Below, piece by piece: positions 1 to 7,557 of a stretch of DNA of 19,983 nt (position 1 is the first letter of the stretch; the number at the start of each line of letters is the position of its first letter). The position numbers and the translations under genes are program-made. The notes beneath the pieces were generated by a model. That model did not search any database and was not told where the DNA came from. It saw nothing but the letters and a program-made list of their open reading frames with translations. The DNA lies in the NCBI GenBank assembly GCA_015662065.1, contig DQUX01000071.1, positions 1 through 19,983 of the forward strand. Reading direction: 5' to 3'. Source of the DNA: Anaerolineales bacterium (GTDB taxonomy: Bacteria > Chloroflexota > Anaerolineae > B4-G1 > DUEL01).

Positions 1-300
1 CGGTTCGGGGAGGGAGACCACCAGTCGGACCTCACCGGGGCGGGTCATTCCGGCGTGCACCCGTGCCCATTCCTCGGGGTAGCCGGGAGAGGAGATGTGG
101 TCCAGCGTGCGGAGCAGTGCTTCGTTTCGGTCCTGCTCATAGGCGACGAGGGGGGCCAGTTCCGCCTCGGCGGCCGCCAGTTCCTGCAGGCGATGGATCT
201 GTTTCCACAGGCCCCACGTCAGCGTGCCGATCACCACCACGGCGGCCAGCCCTGCTGCGATCATCCCCCACGGTTCCTGCCGGCTCTTCTTTGTCTTCAT
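1..300 (-). CDS. DivIC/FtsB-like septum formation initiator family protein (3' end cut by window)
   Basis: The first 100 codons of a minus-strand gene are present; the rest lies beyond the left edge. The protein begins MKTKKSRQEPWG, has one hydrophobic segment at about residues 13-30 (MIAAGLAAVVVIGTL), then a charged, heptad-like helix (about 35-65), followed by the motif GYPEEWARVHAGMTRPGEVRL. A short cytoplasmic tail, one TM helix, an extracytoplasmic coiled coil and an E-W-A-R...M..PGE motif are the usual build of DivIC/FtsB proteins, which bridge FtsL and the division machinery. The ATG is preceded by no Shine-Dalgarno sequence, but a good promoter ends 9 nt upstream, so the message is probably leaderless. 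Family assignment is by motif and topology only; another small coiled-coil membrane protein remains possible. Confidence 0.7.
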   Translation of the reverse strand, partial: MKTKKSRQEPWGMIAAGLAAVVVIGTLTWGLWKQIHRLQELAAAEAELAPLVAYEQDRNEALLRTLDHISSPGYPEEWARVHAGMTRPGEVRLVVSLPEP

Positions 301-309
301 TGTGGCGTT

Positions 310-338
310 ATGATACTGCATAACGGGGGGGGCGTCAA
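310..338 (-). promoter_or_regulatory. sigma70-type promoter of the DivIC-like gene
   Basis: On the minus strand, TTGACG (338-333) and TATCAT (315-310) are separated by 17 nt; each differs from consensus at one base. The ATG (300-298) starts 9 nt after the -10 box, so transcription is predicted to start within about 3 nt of the start codon. Confidence 0.7.
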
Positions 339-363
339 GTTGTGGTAAGGGTGGAAAGGCAAT

Positions 364-387
364 CGCCCAGGCAAATCTGCCTGGGCG
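364..387 (-). terminator. hairpin downstream of tRNA-Leu, probable terminator
   Basis: Perfect 10-bp inverted repeat CGCCCAGGCA / TGCCTGGGCG around a 4-nt loop, directly after the tRNA 3' end on the minus strand. The following sequence (ATTGCCTTTCC) is only moderately U-rich, so it is a weak-tailed intrinsic terminator or a processing hairpin. It also separates the tRNA unit from the DivIC-like promoter. Confidence 0.6.
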
Positions 388-388
388 G

Positions 389-475
389 TGGTGCCGAAGG
401 TGGGAGTCGAACCCACACGGCCATACGGCCACTGCGCCCTGAACGCAGCGCGTCTGCCTATTCCGCCACTTCGGC
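389..475 (-). tRNA. tRNA-Leu (anticodon CAG)
   Basis: An 87-nt cloverleaf on the minus strand with encoded CCA (389-391). The acceptor stem is GCCGAAG / CTTCGGC, the anticodon stem is CTGCG / CGCAG with loop TTCAGGG, so the anticodon is CAG and reads CUG. The T arm is GTGGG-TTCGACT-CCCAC. The long variable arm (GGCC-GTAT-GGCC) is the class II feature expected of tRNA-Leu. Confidence 0.96.
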
Positions 476-500
476 CAGCGCTCCCGGTGGAGCCACCGTT

Positions 501-528
501 ATTTTACCCGAAACAGGCCGTTTGTCAA
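501..528 (-). promoter_or_regulatory. promoter of tRNA-Leu, overlapping the upstream gene's stop codon
   Basis: Minus strand: consensus TTGACA (528-523), 16-nt spacer, TAAAAT (506-501). Predicted start is near 494, giving about a 19-nt 5' leader before the tRNA at 475. The TGA stop of the peptide-binding protein gene (527-525) lies inside the -35 hexamer. Confidence 0.75.
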
Positions 529-2201
529 GGCCGCTGGGCCTCGGCTTGGCTCACGATGACCCGGCGCGTCGCCACGTACCACCGATGGGCGGTGGCAAAC
601 CGGTCGGACGGGGCCATCAGCGGGCCGATCTGCACCCCCTGCACCTTCCGGCTGACGCCGTAGGTGTAGATCGGGTGGTAGAGGAAGATGGCAGGGACCT
701 CCTCGGCGAACAGTTCCTGGAACTGGTGGTACAGCACCGCCCGCTGCGTCGGGTCCACAGTGATCCGGGCGGTCTCGATGATCTCACTGATCTGTCGGTG
801 GTCCAGCCCGGCGTAGTTCTGGCCCATTGTGATCTGAGTCTGATGCCACAGCGGATAGGGGTCGGGGTCGCCTGCCAGCTCCAGTTCCACCAGCGCTGCC
901 TGGTAATCCCGCCGTTCCAGCGCGTCCAGCACATCCAGGGGGGAGGCGGTGACCACGGTGACCTGGAGGTCCAGTTCGTTCCACTGTCGGGCCACCTCCT
1001 CGGCGATCGCTGTCTGGAGGGGGTCGGTGGAGGTCAGCAGGGTGAAAGCCAGCGGGTATCCCCCCTTGTTGCGAGCCATCGCCCCAGGGGGCAGCTCCCA
1101 CCCGGCCTCGTCCAGCAGTGCCCGGGCCTGGTCTGGGTCGTAGGTGTACCGGCGGATCTCTTGGTCGTGCGCCCAGGTGCCGGCGATGATGGGGCTGTGG
1201 GCGACGATCCCCTGCCCCTCCAGCAGCCGCTCCACCATTCCCTCCCGATCCAGCCCGTAGAGAAGGGCCTGTCGGACCTCCTTTTCCTGGAAGAAGGGCA
1301 GATCATCCTCCCGGCCCAGGTTGAGGAAGATGAGGACGTGGCGGGCCATCTGGGCCGAGTAGAGGTTCAGGTCCTCCTCCTCCCGGGCCTGGGGCAGGTT
1401 CTCCAGCGTCACCTGGCCGATTCCCTCGACCTCCCCGGTCTGATAGGCGCGGAAGGCGCTCTGAGAGGAGGGGTAGAAGCGGAAGCGGATGTGCTCCAAC
1501 AGAGGGTTCGAGCCGTGATAATGGGGGTAGCGCCGGAGAAGGATGGAGATGATCTCCCCCTCCTCCGCCTCGACCTCCTCGACCTGGAAGGGGCCGGTCC
1601 CCACGGGCGTCAGGTTGAAGTCCAGCCCAGGCAGGTCGGCGGCGCGAACCCCCTCCAGCAGGTGGGCGGGCAGGATCCCCACGGTGGTGTATTGCAGGAA
1701 TGGCGCGAAGGGTTCGGAGAGGGTGAAGCGGATGGTGTAGTCATCCTCCTTCTCCACCCGCACCGTGCGCCAGAGGGCGCCAATGTCGGGCGGGCCGGGG
1801 TAGTCGGGGTCCTGCAGGAGGTCCACCGTGAGGAGGACGTCGTCGGCGGTGAAGGGGGTGCCGTCGTGCCAGCGCACGCCGGGCCGCAGGTGGAAGACGT
1901 AGGTGAGGCCGTCCAGTGAGATCTCCCAATCCCTTGCCAGGTCCGGCTCCACCTCCCCCCGGCTGTTGAGGCGGGTCAGCCCGCTGAAGACCAGCCGGCA
2001 CAGGTCCTGGTCCACATCGTTGTAGGCGGAGAGGAGGGGATTGATGGCGTGGGGCGTCCCGGCCACACCCTCCACATAGGTCCCGCCGATGGTGGGGACC
2101 GTGGTGGTGGCATAGGTGCGGGCCAGGTAGGTCAGGAGGATGCCCACCAGCACGATCCCCGCGCCGATGAGCAGCACTTGCCAGCGGATAGAGCGGGACA
2201 T
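525..2201 (-). CDS. ABC transporter substrate-binding protein, family 5 (oligopeptide/dipeptide/nickel type), membrane-anchored
   Basis: 558 residues, the usual length of DppA/OppA-type solute receptors, which bind peptides or similar ligands outside the membrane and hand them to a permease. The N-terminus (MSRSIRWQVLLIGAGIVLVG...) is a positively charged start plus a hydrophobic helix without a lipobox cysteine, so the protein is held by a signal anchor or released by signal peptidase I rather than being a lipoprotein. The family signature is clear around residues 85-125 (LARDWEIS...GLTYVFHLRPGVRWHDG, FTADDV), with VGTGPF near 200. It lies 82 nt behind secG on the same strand and probably shares its promoter. 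No permease or ATPase gene is nearby, so the partner transporter must be elsewhere or absent. The start has only a weak SD; the ligand cannot be inferred. Confidence 0.9.
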   Translation of the reverse strand: MSRSIRWQVLLIGAGIVLVGILLTYLARTYATTTVPTIGGTYVEGVAGTPHAINPLLSAYNDVDQDLCRLVFSGLTRLNSRGEVEPDLARDWEISLDGLTYVFHLRPGVRWHDGTPFTADDVLLTVDLLQDPDYPGPPDIGALWRTVRVEKEDDYTIRFTLSEPFAPFLQYTTVGILPAHLLEGVRAADLPGLDFNLTPVGTGPFQVEEVEAEEGEIISILLRRYPHYHGSNPLLEHIRFRFYPSSQSAFRAYQTGEVEGIGQVTLENLPQAREEEDLNLYSAQMARHVLIFLNLGREDDLPFFQEKEVRQALLYGLDREGMVERLLEGQGIVAHSPIIAGTWAHDQEIRRYTYDPDQARALLDEAGWELPPGAMARNKGGYPLAFTLLTSTDPLQTAIAEEVARQWNELDLQVTVVTASPLDVLDALERRDYQAALVELELAGDPDPYPLWHQTQITMGQNYAGLDHRQISEIIETARITVDPTQRAVLYHQFQELFAEEVPAIFLYHPIYTYGVSRKVQGVQIGPLMAPSDRFATAHRWYVATRRVIVSQAEAQRP

Positions 2202-2233
2202 AGTTCTGTTCCGGTTGAGCGATTCAGGCGAGA

Positions 2234-2278
2234 GGAGAAGTATCCGGGGAGATCCACCTTCGGAGCCCCACTTTCTCC
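2234..2278. other. long interrupted stem-loop between secG and the binding-protein gene
   Basis: Plus-strand reading: GGAGAAGT (2234-2241) pairs with ACTTTCTCC (2270-2278, one bulge), an inner GGGG (2246-2249) pairs with CCCC (2266-2269), and TCC (2253-2255) pairs with GGA (2262-2264). No T-run follows on the minus strand. It could be a partial terminator, an mRNA stability element or a processing site that sets different levels of SecG and the binding protein. Confidence 0.45.
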
Positions 2279-2283
2279 ACCCG

Positions 2284-2517
2284 TCAACCTGCCGTGCCGG
2301 TCACCACGGCGTTGATGATGGCGATGATGAAGAAGAAAACGGATAGCACGATGGTGACGATGAAGAGGGTGCGCTCAACCCCCCGCCGGGTGCGATAGAT
2401 GGAGGTCTGTGAACCGCCAAACACCGATCCCATGCCACTGGAGCGGGTCTGTAGCAGGATGATGGCCACCAGTGCTGCGCCCAAGATGATCTGCGCGATA
2501 TTCAGATAGGTACTCAT
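2284..2517 (-). CDS. secG: preprotein translocase subunit SecG
   Basis: 77 residues, the typical SecG size. SecG is the accessory integral-membrane subunit of the SecYEG channel and helps SecA-driven export. Two TM helices are visible (about 4-22 and 50-70) flanking the conserved cytoplasmic loop, with the family hallmarks LLQTRSSGMGSVFGG and YRTRRGVERTLF. The ATG follows GGGAGGA at a rather long spacing of about 11 nt. It is preceded by a TATAAT promoter near 2590, giving a predicted leader of about 65 nt that contains an ACCGGG/CCCGGT arm pair. It is the first gene of a likely two-gene unit with the peptide-binding protein. Confidence 0.95.
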   Translation of the reverse strand: MSTYLNIAQIILGAALVAIILLQTRSSGMGSVFGGSQTSIYRTRRGVERTLFIVTIVLSVFFFIIAIINAVVTGTAG

Positions 2518-2588
2518 TTCTCTGCGTTCCTCCCACCGGGTCGGGGGAAAGTGGGGTCCTCCCTCGCCCGGTTTTTGCGACGGCGGGC

Positions 2589-2617
2589 ATTATAACACGC
2601 ACCGCCCTCAGCAGCAA
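2589..2617 (-). promoter_or_regulatory. secG promoter
   Basis: Minus strand TTGCTG (2617-2612), 17-nt spacer, perfect TATAAT (2594-2589). Predicted start is near 2582, about 65 nt before the secG ATG. The -35 element begins just 12 nt past the stop of the upstream kinase gene. Its surroundings (TGTTATAATGCCC) match those of the promoter at 3569-3574. Confidence 0.65.
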
Positions 2618-2628
2618 GCGTGGGTTTA

Positions 2629-3561
2629 TCACTCTTCTGCGGAAAAGAGGGTGGGGGGAGCCTGGGGCGGCACCATGATGCGCAGGGCCCGAGGGACCAC
2701 GCGCAGGCTCGCCGGTGTCATCCCGCCGGGATCGCCGTCCGCCTGCACTGCCACCGGCTTCTCCGTCCACACGGTGATCTGCCGCGCCTGTCGCTGGACG
2801 ATCTGCGGGTCTCCCAGATGGCGGCCGCTGAAGAGCTTCGCCGCGTGGCGGAGGATGTAGGAGAGGCCCAGCCCCTTGAAGATGAAGACGTCCAGCAGGC
2901 CATCGTCCAGGCGGGCCCGGCGGGCCACCGGGAAGAAGGCGTACAGTTGGATGTTGCTGACCAGGATCAGGAGCGTTCGTCCCCGCACCGCCCGTCCGTC
3001 CAGCACCGCGTGGGTGCGCACGCCGGAGAACTCCCGGGCGAGGGTGATGGCGGCGACGGCGTAGGGGAGTGGCCCCAGCCGTTTGGTCCGCCGGTCGCGG
3101 GGCTCCAGTTCTGTGGTCACCTGGGCGTCGAAGCCGATGCCGGCCCACAACAGAAAGTACCGGTCGTTCAGCCAGCCCACGTCCACCGACCGCACCTGGC
3201 CCTCGGCCTGGGCGATGGCCGCTTCCCGCAGGCGGAAGGGGTGGGTGAGCATGTAGACGGGGAGGCGGAGTTGCCGGGCCCAGACGTTGCCGGTGCCTAC
3301 CGGGAGGACCCCCAGGGCGGTCTCCGAATGGACCAACCCGTTGACCACCTCGCTCACGGTCCCATCCCCCCCGGCCACCCAGACCCCGTCCAGCCCTTCT
3401 CTGGCGGCCTGCCAGGCCAGGTCGGTGGCGTCCCCCGCCCGATGGGTGGTCTCGATCTCCACCGACCAGCCGCGTCGCGCCAGCTCCCGACGCACCCGTC
3501 TCAGTTCCCGCTTCACATCCCGCGGGCCTGCTGCCGGGTTGTAGATGATAAGCCCTTCCAC
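2629..3561 (-). CDS. diacylglycerol kinase / sphingosine kinase family protein (YegS/DgkB-like lipid kinase)
   Basis: About 310 residues with the DAGK catalytic-domain layout: N-terminal IIYNPAAG (residues 5-12 of this start), the nucleotide-binding GGDGTVSE (64-71) and LPVGTGN (86-92), then a beta-rich C-terminal domain. Members phosphorylate diacylglycerol or related lipids for phospholipid recycling at the inner face of the membrane. Start choice: an ATG (3570) and a TTG (3597) lie upstream in frame, but the ATG overlaps a perfect -10 box and the TTG is the -35 box of the same promoter. The in-frame GTG at 3561, 7 nt after the -10, fits a leaderless start and still precedes the first conserved strand. 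If the promoter is wrong, the 3570 ATG is the alternative (adds 3 residues). The exact lipid substrate is unknown. Confidence 0.9.
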   Translation of the reverse strand: MEGLIIYNPAAGPRDVKRELRRVRRELARRGWSVEIETTHRAGDATDLAWQAAREGLDGVWVAGGDGTVSEVVNGLVHSETALGVLPVGTGNVWARQLRLPVYMLTHPFRLREAAIAQAEGQVRSVDVGWLNDRYFLLWAGIGFDAQVTTELEPRDRRTKRLGPLPYAVAAITLAREFSGVRTHAVLDGRAVRGRTLLILVSNIQLYAFFPVARRARLDDGLLDVFIFKGLGLSYILRHAAKLFSGRHLGDPQIVQRQARQITVWTEKPVAVQADGDPGGMTPASLRVVPRALRIMVPPQAPPTLFSAEE

Positions 3562-3568
3562 ACGGGGC

Positions 3569-3597
3569 ATTATAACAGGGGAGAGGGGCTTCCGCAA
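3569..3597 (-). promoter_or_regulatory. promoter of the lipid-kinase gene
   Basis: Minus strand TTGCGG (3597-3592), 17 nt, TATAAT (3574-3569). Predicted start is about 1 nt before the GTG at 3561. Its -35 box lies 20 nt from the -35 box of the divergent folC promoter. Confidence 0.65.
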
Positions 3598-3617
3598 CCG
3601 GCCGGGTCGGGTGAGAC

Positions 3618-3645
3618 TTGCAATTCCCCATAAACGCGGTACAAT
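3618..3645 (+). promoter_or_regulatory. folC promoter
   Basis: TTGCAA (3618-3623), 16-nt spacer, TACAAT (3640-3645). Predicted start is near 3652, leaving a leader of about 25 nt to the ATG at 3677. It is back to back with the lipid-kinase promoter. Confidence 0.55.
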
Positions 3646-3676
3646 CCGCAGGCTATCAGCGGTGTGAGAGATCGGG

Positions 3677-5023
3677 ATGACATATCGCGAGGCGATCGAG
3701 TACCTCCATAGCCTGACGGACTACGAAAAGCGGCGGATCGAGCGGTACGCGCCGGAGACATTGGACCTGACCCGCGTTGAGCGGCTGCTGGACAGGCTGG
3801 GCAACCCCCACCGGGCCTACCCCTCCATCCACATCGCCGGAACCAAGGGGAAAGGCTCCACCGCCGCGATGGTGGAATCCGCCCTGCGGGCCGGTGGCTA
3901 CCGGACCGGCCTCTACACCTCCCCCCACCTCCACACCTTCCGGGAGCGTATCCGTGTAGGGGGGGGGCTCATCTCTCGGGAGGAGGTGGTCGCTCTGGTG
4001 GAGGAGCTCCGGTCGCTGATCGCCCAGGTGCCGGGGACGACCACCTTCGAGGCGATCACGGCGATGGCGTTCGCCTACTTCGCCCGCCAGGGAGTGGAGA
4101 TGCTGGTGGCCGAGGTCGGTCTGGGTGGGCGGCTGGACGCCACCAACGTCCTGAAGCCGGAGGTATCCGTCATCACCTCCCTCAGCCTGGACCATACCTA
4201 CCTCCTGGGAGAGACCCTGCCGGAGATCGCCCGGGAGAAGGCCGGTATCATCAAGTCGGAGGTGCCGGTGGTCAGCGCCCCCCAGCGGCCGGAGGCGATC
4301 CACGTCATCGAGGAGGTGAGCCGAAAGCGACGGGCTCCCCTGGTCGAGGTGGGGCGGGATTGGACCTGGGACCCCGGCCCCTTCGATCTGAAGGGGCAGG
4401 CCTTCGTCGCCCGCCGGGTGGGGGACGGCGGGGATGTGCTGGCCGGCGATTATTGGATCCCCCTGCTGGGCCGCCATCAACTGGAAAATGGGGTCGCCGC
4501 GCTGGCCGCCCTCCAGGTCCTGAGGGAGGGGGGAGTCGAGTTGCCCCGGCCGGTGGTGAAGGAAGGATTGCGCAGGGTGGAGTGGCCGGGGCGGATGGAG
4601 GTCCTGGGCCGGACCCCCCTGGCGGTGGCCGACTGCGCCCACAACCCGTACTCCGCCCAGGTCCTCCGGACCGCCCTGGAGGAGTGGTTCCCGGGTACGC
4701 GGTGGGTGCTGGTCTTCGGGGCCTCGGCGGATAAGGACATCGCCGGGATGCTGCGGGCGCTTCTGCCCATCACCGACTACCTGATCGTCACCCGCTCCGA
4801 GCACCCCCGGGCGGCGGCCCCCATCGAGCTGGCCGATGTCGCCGCCTCGGTGGGAGGCGGGGCAGAGGTAGCGGTCAACGTGCGCCGGGCCCTCCAGCGG
4901 GCGCTGGCAACGATGGATCCGGGCAGCGGCCTGCTCTTCACCGGTTCCGTCTTCTTGGTCGCCGAGGTCCGGGAGGCGTGGGCGGAGCGGAACGGGAATC
5001 CTCTGCCGGAGAACGATCGGTAG
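3677..5023 (+). CDS. folC: bifunctional folylpolyglutamate synthase / dihydrofolate synthase
   Basis: 448 residues, normal for FolC, a cytoplasmic Mur-ligase-fold enzyme that joins glutamate to dihydropteroate and then extends the polyglutamate tail of folates using ATP. Motifs in order: P-loop GTKGKGS (55-61), TSPHLHTFRERI (81-92), EVGLGGRLDATN (about 146-157), and the diagnostic LDHTYLLGETLPEIA followed by REKAGIIK (171-193). The later ligase-domain motifs GRHQLENG, WPGRMEV and DCAHNP are also present; the last is usually DGAHNP, so the glycine is replaced by cysteine here. The ribosome-binding site is poor. It is a single-gene unit ending in a hairpin/T-run at 5034-5070. Whether both activities are kept cannot be told from sequence alone. 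Confidence 0.95.
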   Translation: MTYREAIEYLHSLTDYEKRRIERYAPETLDLTRVERLLDRLGNPHRAYPSIHIAGTKGKGSTAAMVESALRAGGYRTGLYTSPHLHTFRERIRVGGGLISREEVVALVEELRSLIAQVPGTTTFEAITAMAFAYFARQGVEMLVAEVGLGGRLDATNVLKPEVSVITSLSLDHTYLLGETLPEIAREKAGIIKSEVPVVSAPQRPEAIHVIEEVSRKRRAPLVEVGRDWTWDPGPFDLKGQAFVARRVGDGGDVLAGDYWIPLLGRHQLENGVAALAALQVLREGGVELPRPVVKEGLRRVEWPGRMEVLGRTPLAVADCAHNPYSAQVLRTALEEWFPGTRWVLVFGASADKDIAGMLRALLPITDYLIVTRSEHPRAAAPIELADVAASVGGGAEVAVNVRRALQRALATMDPGSGLLFTGSVFLVAEVREAWAERNGNPLPENDR

Positions 5024-5033
5024 GGTAGATTCG

Positions 5034-5070
5034 AGATGGCGGATTCGAATCCGCAATCTGAATTCTTTTT
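5034..5070 (+). terminator. probable intrinsic terminator of folC (26-bp near-perfect palindrome plus T-run)
   Basis: Arms 5034-5046 and 5047-5059 pair with a single mismatch around the perfect core GCGGATTCGAATCCGC. Six nt later comes CTTTTT (5065-5070). This is a good intrinsic terminator for folC. The perfect dyad could alternatively be an operator for lon, which starts 19 nt after the T-run. Confidence 0.6.
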
Positions 5071-5088
5071 CGGAGAGACGAACGGGCT

Positions 5089-7557
5089 ATGACCTGGGAC
5101 CGAGAGTGGGGAGAGTGGTGGATGCAGATGGGCTGGACCCAGCCCGGACCGTTCTCCTTTGACGAGTTTGAGTTTTTTGAGGATGAGGACCTGGAGGAGC
5201 TGACCGACGAGGTCATTGAGGGGCCGCTGTTGCCGCTGCGGGACCTGGTGTTTTATCCACGGATGGTCTCTCCCCTGATCGTGGGGCGGGACCGGTCGGT
5301 GGAGGCGGTGGAGGTGGCCCTGGAACGGGATGAACCCCTCATCGTCGTGGCCCAACGGGACCCGGAGGTGGAGGATGTGGGGCCGGAGGACCTGTACCCC
5401 TTCGGCACCGACGTCATCATCGGCCGCATGCTCCGTATGCCCGACGGCACGCTGAGTTTGCTGGCCCAGGGCCGACAGCGGGTTCAGATCCTGGAATACG
5501 TCCATCTGGAGCCCTACATCCGGGTGCGGGCGCTGTCCATCGTCGAGCCCACCGAGCGGACCCGCCTGATGGAGGCGCTGGTCCGCGCCGTGCTGGCCCT
5601 CTTCGAGAAGGTGGTGCAACTGAACCGCTCCCTGCCGGAGGACCTCTACGTTTTCGCCCTCAACATCCGGGAGCCCGGCTGGCTGGCCGACCTGATCGCC
5701 CAGAGCCTGAACCTGGAAAACGCCCAGCGGCAGGAGGTGTTGGAGACCCTTGACCCCGCTGCCCGCCTCCAGCGGGTCAGCGTGCTGCTGGCGAGGGAGT
5801 TGGACGTCCTGGAGCTGGAGGACGAGATCCACTCCCGGGTCCAGCAGGAGCTGGACCGCAGCCAGCGGGAGTACTTCCTGCGGGAGCAGATGAGGGCGAT
5901 CCAGACGGAGCTGGGGGAGACGGATGCCTTCACGCGAGAGATCAACGATCTGCGGGAGCGGATGGCCCAGGCGCAACTGCCCGATGAGGTGCGGGCGCAG
6001 GCGGAGAAGGAACTGGGTCGACTGGCGGCGATGCCGCCGACGGCTCCCGAGGTGGGCATCATCCGCACCTACCTGGACTGGCTGCTGGAATTGCCGTGGA
6101 TGAAGGAGACGGAGGACGACCTGGACCTGACCCACGTGGAGGAGGTGCTGGAGTCCCACCACTACGGGCTTCCCAAGGCCAAGGAGCGCATCCTGGAGTA
6201 CATCGCGGTCAAGAATCTGGCCCCGGAGAAGATGCGCAGTCCCATTCTGTGCTTCGTGGGGCCGCCGGGGACGGGCAAGACCAGCCTGGGGCAGTCTATC
6301 GCCAAGGCGTTGGGCCGCAACTTCGTCCGTGTGAGCCTGGGGGGGGTGCGGGATGAGGCGGAGATCCGCGGCCACCGACGCACCTACATCGGAGCGCTGC
6401 CGGGCCGCATCATCCAGACGATGCGCCGGGCCAGGACGGTCAACCCGGTCTTTATGCTGGATGAGGTGGATAAGTTGGGGCTGGACTTCCGGGGGGACCC
6501 GGCGGCAGCGCTGCTGGAGGTGCTGGACCCGGAGCAAAATCACGCCTTCTCCGACCACTACCTGGAGGTCCCCTACAACCTCTCCAAGGTCTTCTTCATC
6601 ACCACCGCCAACACCCTCGACCCCATCCCGCCGGCGCTGCGGGACCGGATGGAGATGATTGAGTTCCCCTCTTACATCGAGGAGGAGAAGATAGAGATCG
6701 CCCGTCGGTTTCTGATCCCCCGGCAGGTTGAGGAGCATGGGCTGGCGGAGCATCCACCCCATTTCACCGACGCGGCGCTGCGGCGCATGATCCGGGAGTA
6801 TACCTACGAGGCGGGGGTGCGGAACCTGGAGCGGGAGATCGCCTCCGTCTGCCGCAAGGCAGCGCGACGGCTGGCCGAGGGAAAGAGCCCCATCCGACGG
6901 GTAACCGCCGAGGCGCTGCCCCGCCTCCTGGGCCCCCCCCGCTATCTGCGCGATCGGGCGGAGGGGAAGGACGAGGTCGGCCTGGCGACGGGGCTGGCCT
7001 GGACCGAGGCGGGGGGCGACCTGATGCCGGTGGAGGTGACGCTGATGCCGGGCAAGGGCGGCCTCACGCTGACCGGTCAATTGGGCGAGGTAATGCAGGA
7101 ATCGGCTCAGGCAGCTCTCAGCTACGCCCGTTCTCGCTCCCAGGAGCTGGGCCTGCCCCCAGACATCTTCGAGAAGACCGACGTCCACATTCACCTGCCG
7201 GAGGGGGCGATCCCCAAGGACGGCCCTTCCGCCGGCATCACGATGGCCACGGCCTTGGTCTCCGCCCTCACCGACCGGGCCGTGCGGCGGGATGTGGGTA
7301 TGACCGGGGAGATCACCCTCCGGGGCCGGGTCCTGCCCGTGGGAGGGCTTAAGGAGAAGGTCCTGGCTGCCCACCGGGCCGGCCTCAAGACGGTGGTCAT
7401 CCCCCAGCGGAATGAACCCGACCTGGTGGAGATCCCCCGCCGGGTGCTGCGGCACCTGGAGGTGGTGAAGGTGGAGCGGATGGAGGAGGTGCTGGAGATC
7501 GCTCTCTTGAACACTGAGGGCGCTGAGGACACTGAAAGCACCGAAAACACTGAATAG
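5089..7557 (+). CDS. lon: ATP-dependent Lon protease (LonA type)
   Basis: 822 residues. Lon is a cytoplasmic hexameric AAA+ serine protease for damaged and regulatory proteins. Domain order: an acidic/aromatic N-terminal extension (1-43, W/E/F/D-rich), the N-domain (about 44-250, beginning LPLRDLVFYP), a coiled-coil part (250-320), and the AAA+ module with Walker A GPPGTGKTS (391-399) and Walker B FMLDEVDK (455-462). The protease domain has catalytic serine 714 in PKDGPSAG and lysine 757 in GGLKEK. A second in-frame ATG at 5122 (Met12) has a better SD (GGGGAG, 8 nt) than the first ATG, so the true start may be there. The last about 15 residues (NTEGAEDTESTENTE) are encoded by a period-9 DNA repeat and are absent from typical Lon. 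No clear promoter or CIRCE element was found upstream. Confidence 0.97.
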   Translation: MTWDREWGEWWMQMGWTQPGPFSFDEFEFFEDEDLEELTDEVIEGPLLPLRDLVFYPRMVSPLIVGRDRSVEAVEVALERDEPLIVVAQRDPEVEDVGPEDLYPFGTDVIIGRMLRMPDGTLSLLAQGRQRVQILEYVHLEPYIRVRALSIVEPTERTRLMEALVRAVLALFEKVVQLNRSLPEDLYVFALNIREPGWLADLIAQSLNLENAQRQEVLETLDPAARLQRVSVLLARELDVLELEDEIHSRVQQELDRSQREYFLREQMRAIQTELGETDAFTREINDLRERMAQAQLPDEVRAQAEKELGRLAAMPPTAPEVGIIRTYLDWLLELPWMKETEDDLDLTHVEEVLESHHYGLPKAKERILEYIAVKNLAPEKMRSPILCFVGPPGTGKTSLGQSIAKALGRNFVRVSLGGVRDEAEIRGHRRTYIGALPGRIIQTMRRARTVNPVFMLDEVDKLGLDFRGDPAAALLEVLDPEQNHAFSDHYLEVPYNLSKVFFITTANTLDPIPPALRDRMEMIEFPSYIEEEKIEIARRFLIPRQVEEHGLAEHPPHFTDAALRRMIREYTYEAGVRNLEREIASVCRKAARRLAEGKSPIRRVTAEALPRLLGPPRYLRDRAEGKDEVGLATGLAWTEAGGDLMPVEVTLMPGKGGLTLTGQLGEVMQESAQAALSYARSRSQELGLPPDIFEKTDVHIHLPEGAIPKDGPSAGITMATALVSALTDRAVRRDVGMTGEITLRGRVLPVGGLKEKVLAAHRAGLKTVVIPQRNEPDLVEIPRRVLRHLEVVKVERMEEVLEIALLNTEGAEDTESTENTE

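Noticed and set aside
342..1919. 525-codon plus-strand open frame across the tRNA and the binding-protein gene
   Set aside because: It runs through a tRNA gene and antisense to a clear SBP_bac_5 protein; the translation has no recognisable motif.
3656..5056. 466-codon minus-strand open frame opposite folC
   Set aside because: Shadow of FolC; biased composition and no family motif.
4777..7455. 892-codon open frame on the minus strand opposite lon
   Set aside because: It is an antisense shadow in GC-rich DNA: Q/H/L/D-rich low-complexity translation, no domain, and the plus strand carries an intact Lon with all catalytic motifs.
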